A stretch of 64,000 nt of DNA, taken from assembly GCF_025165815.1 (NCBI RefSeq), contig NZ_JAFFZE010000001.1, positions 1-64,000 of the forward strand. Reading direction: 5' to 3'. Origin of the DNA: Actinophytocola gossypii (GTDB taxonomy: Bacteria; Actinomycetota; Actinomycetes; Mycobacteriales; Pseudonocardiaceae). Made by a program: the position numbers and the translations under genes. This document shows positions 61,085-64,000 of this stretch, piece by piece. How positions within the stretch are numbered: position 1 is the first letter of the stretch; each line of letters opens with the position of its first letter. Below the pieces are notes generated by a model. It did not search any database. It worked only from the letters and a program-made list of their open reading frames with translations, and was not told where the DNA came from.

Positions 61085-62539
61085 GTGCACCCTGATCTCT
61101 CGCCCGACCTGTGCGCGCGACTGCGCGAGGCGTTCCTGGCCGCCGGCTACACCGCGGACGGCGTCGTCGACGTCCTCGGACCGCAGGCCCATGCCGCGCT
61201 CGGCCGCGGCGAGCCGGAACCAGCCCGCCGCGCCTCCCGCGACGCCGGCCTGGCCGGCACGCTGATCCGCCTGTTCCTCCTCGGCGACACCGAGCCGGAG
61301 GCGGCGGTCCGCGCCGCGCTCGGCCCGGTCGACCTGGCCGACGCGGTCGCCAACGAGATCGTCACCGCCGAGGGCCGTGCCGGCCTGGACATCCGCCCGT
61401 ACGAGGACAACTGGTGGGTGGTCGCCGACCTCGACTCCGACCAGCGCGGGGCCGCGGTCGGCGCGGACCACGTGCTCGGCGTCGGGCACGCGTCGGTCAG
61501 CCTCGCCCGCGCCACCGCCCGCCGCCCGGTCGGGTCGCTGCTCGACCTGGGCACCGGCTGCGGCGTACAGGTGCTGCACGCGAGCAAACACGCCGCGCGG
61601 CTCACCGCCACCGACCTGTCGCCGCGGGCGCTCGCCCTGGCCCGCGGCACCGCCCACCTCAACGAGCTGGACGTCGAGCTGCTGCGCGGCGAGTGGTTCG
61701 ACCCGGTCGCCGGCCGCCGGTTCGACCAGGTGGTGTGCAACCCGCCGTTCGTGGTCGGCCCGCCGAGGGTGGACTACGTCTACCGCGACTCCGGCTTGGC
61801 CGGCGACGGCGCCAGCGCGCTCGTCGTGCGGCGCATGCCCGAGCACCTCACCGAGGGCGGCGTCGGCCAGTTGCTCGCGTCCTGGCTGCACCGCGAGGGC
61901 GAGGACTGGGCGGAACGGGTCACCTCCTGGCTGCCGCCGGGCGTGGACGCCTGGTTCGTCCAGCGCGACGTCGCCGATCCCGCCCTGTACGTGGGGACCT
62001 GGCTGCGGGACGCCGGCATCGACCCGCGCTCGCCGGAGGGTCGGGCGAAGGCGTCGGCCTGGCTGGACTGGTTCGCGGCCGAGCGCGTGGCGGGGGTCGG
62101 CTTCGGCTACGTCACCCTGCGCCGTACCGACGAGGCCGACGCCGAGGTGGTGTGCGAGGACCTGCGACACGCCTACGACGACCCGCTCGGTCCGGAGACC
62201 GCCCGGTGGCTGGACAACGTCGCCTGGCTGCGCGCACACGGCGACGAGCTGCTGACCACCCGGTTCACCGTGCCGCCGACCGTGGTCCTGGAAGAGGTGT
62301 CCGCACCCGGCGACGAGGGCTGGGCCTCGGTGGTGCGCAGGCTGCACCGCACCGACGGCCCCGGCTGGCAGCACGAGGTCGACGAGGGGACCGCGCGGCT
62401 GCTCGCCGGCTGTCGGGGCGCGCTGCCGCTGGCGGACCTGCTGGAGCTGTTGTCACTGGCCTACGGCGAACTCGACCCGGAGTCCGCGGTGTCGACCGTG
62501 CGCGAGCTGGTCCGGCACGGGATGCTCGTGCCCGCCTGA
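61085..62539 (+). CDS. SAM-dependent methyltransferase with NPPF motif (PrmC/RsmC-like)
   Basis: The 484-residue protein has an N-terminal helical domain, then a Rossmann methyltransferase domain: motif I LLDLGTGCGVQVLHAS and the NPPF catalytic motif in VVCNPPFVVGP, as in enzymes that methylate an exocyclic or amide nitrogen in nucleic acid or protein glutamine. A long C-terminal extension (~320-484) is typical of an actinobacterial group of unknown target. GTG 61085 is used. A hairpin follows the stop. Confidence 0.88.
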   Translation: MHPDLSPDLCARLREAFLAAGYTADGVVDVLGPQAHAALGRGEPEPARRASRDAGLAGTLIRLFLLGDTEPEAAVRAALGPVDLADAVANEIVTAEGRAGLDIRPYEDNWWVVADLDSDQRGAAVGADHVLGVGHASVSLARATARRPVGSLLDLGTGCGVQVLHASKHAARLTATDLSPRALALARGTAHLNELDVELLRGEWFDPVAGRRFDQVVCNPPFVVGPPRVDYVYRDSGLAGDGASALVVRRMPEHLTEGGVGQLLASWLHREGEDWAERVTSWLPPGVDAWFVQRDVADPALYVGTWLRDAGIDPRSPEGRAKASAWLDWFAAERVAGVGFGYVTLRRTDEADAEVVCEDLRHAYDDPLGPETARWLDNVAWLRAHGDELLTTRFTVPPTVVLEEVSAPGDEGWASVVRRLHRTDGPGWQHEVDEGTARLLAGCRGALPLADLLELLSLAYGELDPESAVSTVRELVRHGMLVPA

Positions 62540-62560
62540 TCCGGCAGGTTCCGGACAGTG

Positions 62561-62585
62561 CCGTGCCGATCACGCCCCGGCACGG
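62561..62585 (+). terminator. Hairpin terminator after the methyltransferase gene
   Basis: CCGTGCCG-N9-CGGCACGG forms an eight-pair GC stem 21 bases after the stop. There is no T-run, as is usual for actinobacterial hairpins. It separates the methyltransferase from the hexapeptide ORF region. Confidence 0.5.
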
Positions 62586-62635
62586 GCTATACGTCGGGGG
62601 TACGCGAGAACCGACGTCCGGAAGGAGCTCCGAAC

Positions 62636-62656
62636 ATGCGCAACCGCGGCTGGTGA
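62636..62656 (+). CDS. Hexapeptide ORF (MRNRGW) with strong ribosome site
   Basis: ATG 62636 follows GGAAGGAG with an eight-base spacer, a near-ideal ribosome site, and the frame ends after six codons at TGA 62656. The peptide is Met-Arg-Asn-Arg-Gly-Trp. It is either a remnant of a lost gene or a genuine mini-gene; no modifying enzyme is beside it. It lies tail to tail with the MFS gene. Confidence 0.3.
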   Translation: MRNRGW

Positions 62657-62658
62657 CC

Positions 62659-63852
62659 TCAGGCCGTCGTCGCGCGATGCCATGCCACGGCGACGGCTCC
62701 GCAGAGCAGCACACCGGCGGACCCGGCGATCGCGATCGCGGTGGCCGGGTCCGTCCACTCGGCGAGCAGCCCGCCCGCGAGCACGGCCAGCCCCTGCGCG
62801 GCGATGATGCCGGCCGCCGCCACACCCACCGCCCGGCCGCGTTCCGTCTCGACCGTGGCCCGGACGAACTCCGCCTGCGTCTGCACCAGGTACGCCGTGG
62901 CCAGCATCCCGGACAGCCCCCACAGCACCAGCGTCACCGGCAGGTCCGGGCGGAACACACACGCCACCAGCGGCAGCCCGGCACCCACCGCGAGCACCCC
63001 GACCAGCCTGCCGCGGACCGGCGCCGGCACGAACCTGGTGAACAGCCACGCGCCCAGCACGCTGCCGAGCGGATCCGCCGCCATGAGCACCCCCACCGCC
63101 GCGGGCCCCGCGCCGAGCTGGTCGGCGTACGGCGCAGCAAGCGACTCCGGCACGACGTACCAGCCGACCAACCAGGCGAGCAGCACCAGCGCCCGCCGCC
63201 GCCGGTCTCCGGCGATCGCGCCGAGCACGGCGACCGTCCCACCCTCCCGCCGGTCGGCGGTGGCCGCCGGCGCCGGCCGGTCCGCCACCCCGAACCTGAC
63301 CAGCGCGGCGGACAGCAGGAACGTCCCCGCGTTGCCGAGCAGCGCGACCGGCGGACTGAGCGCGGCGACGAGCAGTCCACCGCCCGCGAACCCGGCGAGC
63401 TGGGCGCTCTGCCCGGTGATCTGCACCAGCGCGAGCCCCCGCTCGTAGTGGTCGCCCGGCAGCACGTCCGGCAGCAGGGCGCTGCGCGCGGCCGTGAACG
63501 GCGACCCCAGCAGCACCACGATCACCAGCAGCCCGCACACCACCAACAGCGACAGCCCCGGAATCGCCATCGCCGCGACCAGCACGGCCCTCAGCAGGTC
63601 GGTGACCACCATGACCTCGCGCCGCCGGAACCGGTCGGCCACCCACGACAGCAGCACCCCGCCGAGCAGGGCGGGCAGGAACGTCAGCGCGTAGGTGACC
63701 GTGGCGGCCAGCGCCGACCGCGTGCGCCCGTACACGAGCACGGCCAGCGCGACCCGGGCGAGCTGATCCCCGGCGATCGACGCCAGGTCGGCGAACCAGA
63801 TGTACCGGAAGTCCCGGAACCGCAGCGCGGTGCCCACACCCCCGTCGCCCAT
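62659..63852 (-). CDS. MFS transporter, Enterobactin-exporter/drug-efflux-like
   Basis: The 397-residue protein has about eleven to twelve membrane helices and MFS loop text (WVADRFRRREVMVVTDLLRAVLVA, VGVLMAADPLGSVLGAW). The layout resembles the EntS/DHA3 drug or siderophore exporters. The substrate is unknown. ATG 63852 gives MGDGGVGTALRFRDFRYIWF, a typical family start. It is divergent from the gene beginning at 63978. Confidence 0.87.
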   Translation of the reverse strand: MGDGGVGTALRFRDFRYIWFADLASIAGDQLARVALAVLVYGRTRSALAATVTYALTFLPALLGGVLLSWVADRFRRREVMVVTDLLRAVLVAAMAIPGLSLLVVCGLLVIVVLLGSPFTAARSALLPDVLPGDHYERGLALVQITGQSAQLAGFAGGGLLVAALSPPVALLGNAGTFLLSAALVRFGVADRPAPAATADRREGGTVAVLGAIAGDRRRRALVLLAWLVGWYVVPESLAAPYADQLGAGPAAVGVLMAADPLGSVLGAWLFTRFVPAPVRGRLVGVLAVGAGLPLVACVFRPDLPVTLVLWGLSGMLATAYLVQTQAEFVRATVETERGRAVGVAAAGIIAAQGLAVLAGGLLAEWTDPATAIAIAGSAGVLLCGAVAVAWHRATTA

Positions 63853-63964
63853 CAGCCGAGCCTCGCACGCGCCGCCACGTCACCGGTCCCCCTGACCGGT
63901 ACGTGCCAGCTCCGCACGACTGGATAGTCCACACGACGTGCGCAATTGTCCACGCGTTCGTCCC

Positions 63965-63970
63965 TAGCCT
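63965..63970 (+). promoter_or_regulatory. -10 element TAGCCT for a probably leaderless gene
   Basis: TAGCCT lies seven bases before ATG 63978, the spacing seen for leaderless actinobacterial transcripts. No ribosome site is present in between. Confidence 0.4.
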
Positions 63971-63977
63971 CGCGTTC

Positions 63978-64000
63978 ATGGCAGTGGGCGAGGTGGGGAC
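63978..64000 (+). CDS. Start of a gene running out of the window
   Basis: Only seven codons (MAVGEVG) are inside the window, so no function can be given. The lack of a ribosome site and the near -10 suggest a leaderless mRNA. Divergence from an MFS exporter would fit a regulator, but that is a guess. Confidence 0.4.

Noticed and set aside
62636-62656. Biarylitide-type minimal RiPP precursor
   Set aside because: The peptide lacks the aromatic pattern of those pentapeptides, and no P450 follows.
1-64000. CRISPR arrays, tRNA or rRNA genes, insertion sequences or attachment sites
   Set aside because: No regularly spaced repeats, tRNA cloverleaf, rRNA segments, transposase, integrase or paired attachment-like repeats were seen by reading the sequence.

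Overview
The window is GC-rich actinobacterial DNA, most likely from a filamentous Pseudonocardiales-type actinomycete. This is inferred from codon use, many GTG and TTG starts, short operons coupled by ATGA or GTGA overlaps, a modular type I polyketide synthase, and type VII secretion substrates. No rRNA, tRNA, CRISPR array, transposase or integrase was recognised.

Layout. 1-8786: the 3' end of a polyketide cluster. It holds a partial module (KR-ACP), a terminal PKS protein with an intact ketosynthase but a catalytically dead, shortened AT and no ACP or thioesterase, a PLP aminotransferase, and a leftward operon of 2OG-Fe(II) oxygenase, methyltransferase and carnitine-type acyltransferase. 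8848-14703: a lipoprotein, an aldehyde dehydrogenase, a metallo-beta-lactamase-fold hydrolase, a DedA protein and a membrane phosphodiesterase. 14731-20701: a voltage-sensor-like membrane protein, a TctCBA tripartite carboxylate transporter, a tricarballylate-dehydrogenase-like flavoprotein and its GntR regulator; the operator TGTATACAGT recurs upstream of the aldehyde dehydrogenase. 20698-22160: a MarR/EamA divergent pair with a tandem operator.

22069-29577 and 34564-40709 are the most unusual parts. The first has a membrane-anchored binding protein and a STAND-like ATPase, and divergently from them a TIR protein, an NTPase-like protein with a degenerate P-loop, and a membrane protein. The TIR C-terminus and the NTPase-like N-terminus share a 26-residue motif (20 identical), suggesting homotypic signalling as in amyloid or RHIM-type NLR/effector pairs. 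The second is a four-gene operon: a membrane protein with an extracytoplasmic NPCBM-like domain, a TIR-NPCBM fusion, a TIR-NB-ARC-TPR (NLR-like) protein and an unknown protein. It lies behind a Crp/Fnr regulator gene, and both carry GTGTGCGG half-sites upstream. Between them are a GH10 xylanase with a xylan-type operator, a frameshifted membrane glycosidase-like gene, and an HxlR/RidA pair.

40795-54053 holds a CGNR regulator with its transporter, an Nei/Fpg DNA glycosylase, a Tat-exported beta-propeller amidohydrolase, a GNAT acetyltransferase, a GT-A-like protein, an XRE regulator divergent from an atypical class III nucleotidyl cyclase, a membrane protein and a putative PD-(D/E)XK nuclease. 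54076-56994 encodes type VII secretion-related proteins. 57082-64000 holds a secreted tripeptidylaminopeptidase-like hydrolase, a stress-type cluster (baeRF protein, hemerythrin, small acidic proteins), a methyltransferase, a hexapeptide ORF, an MFS exporter and the first codons of another gene.
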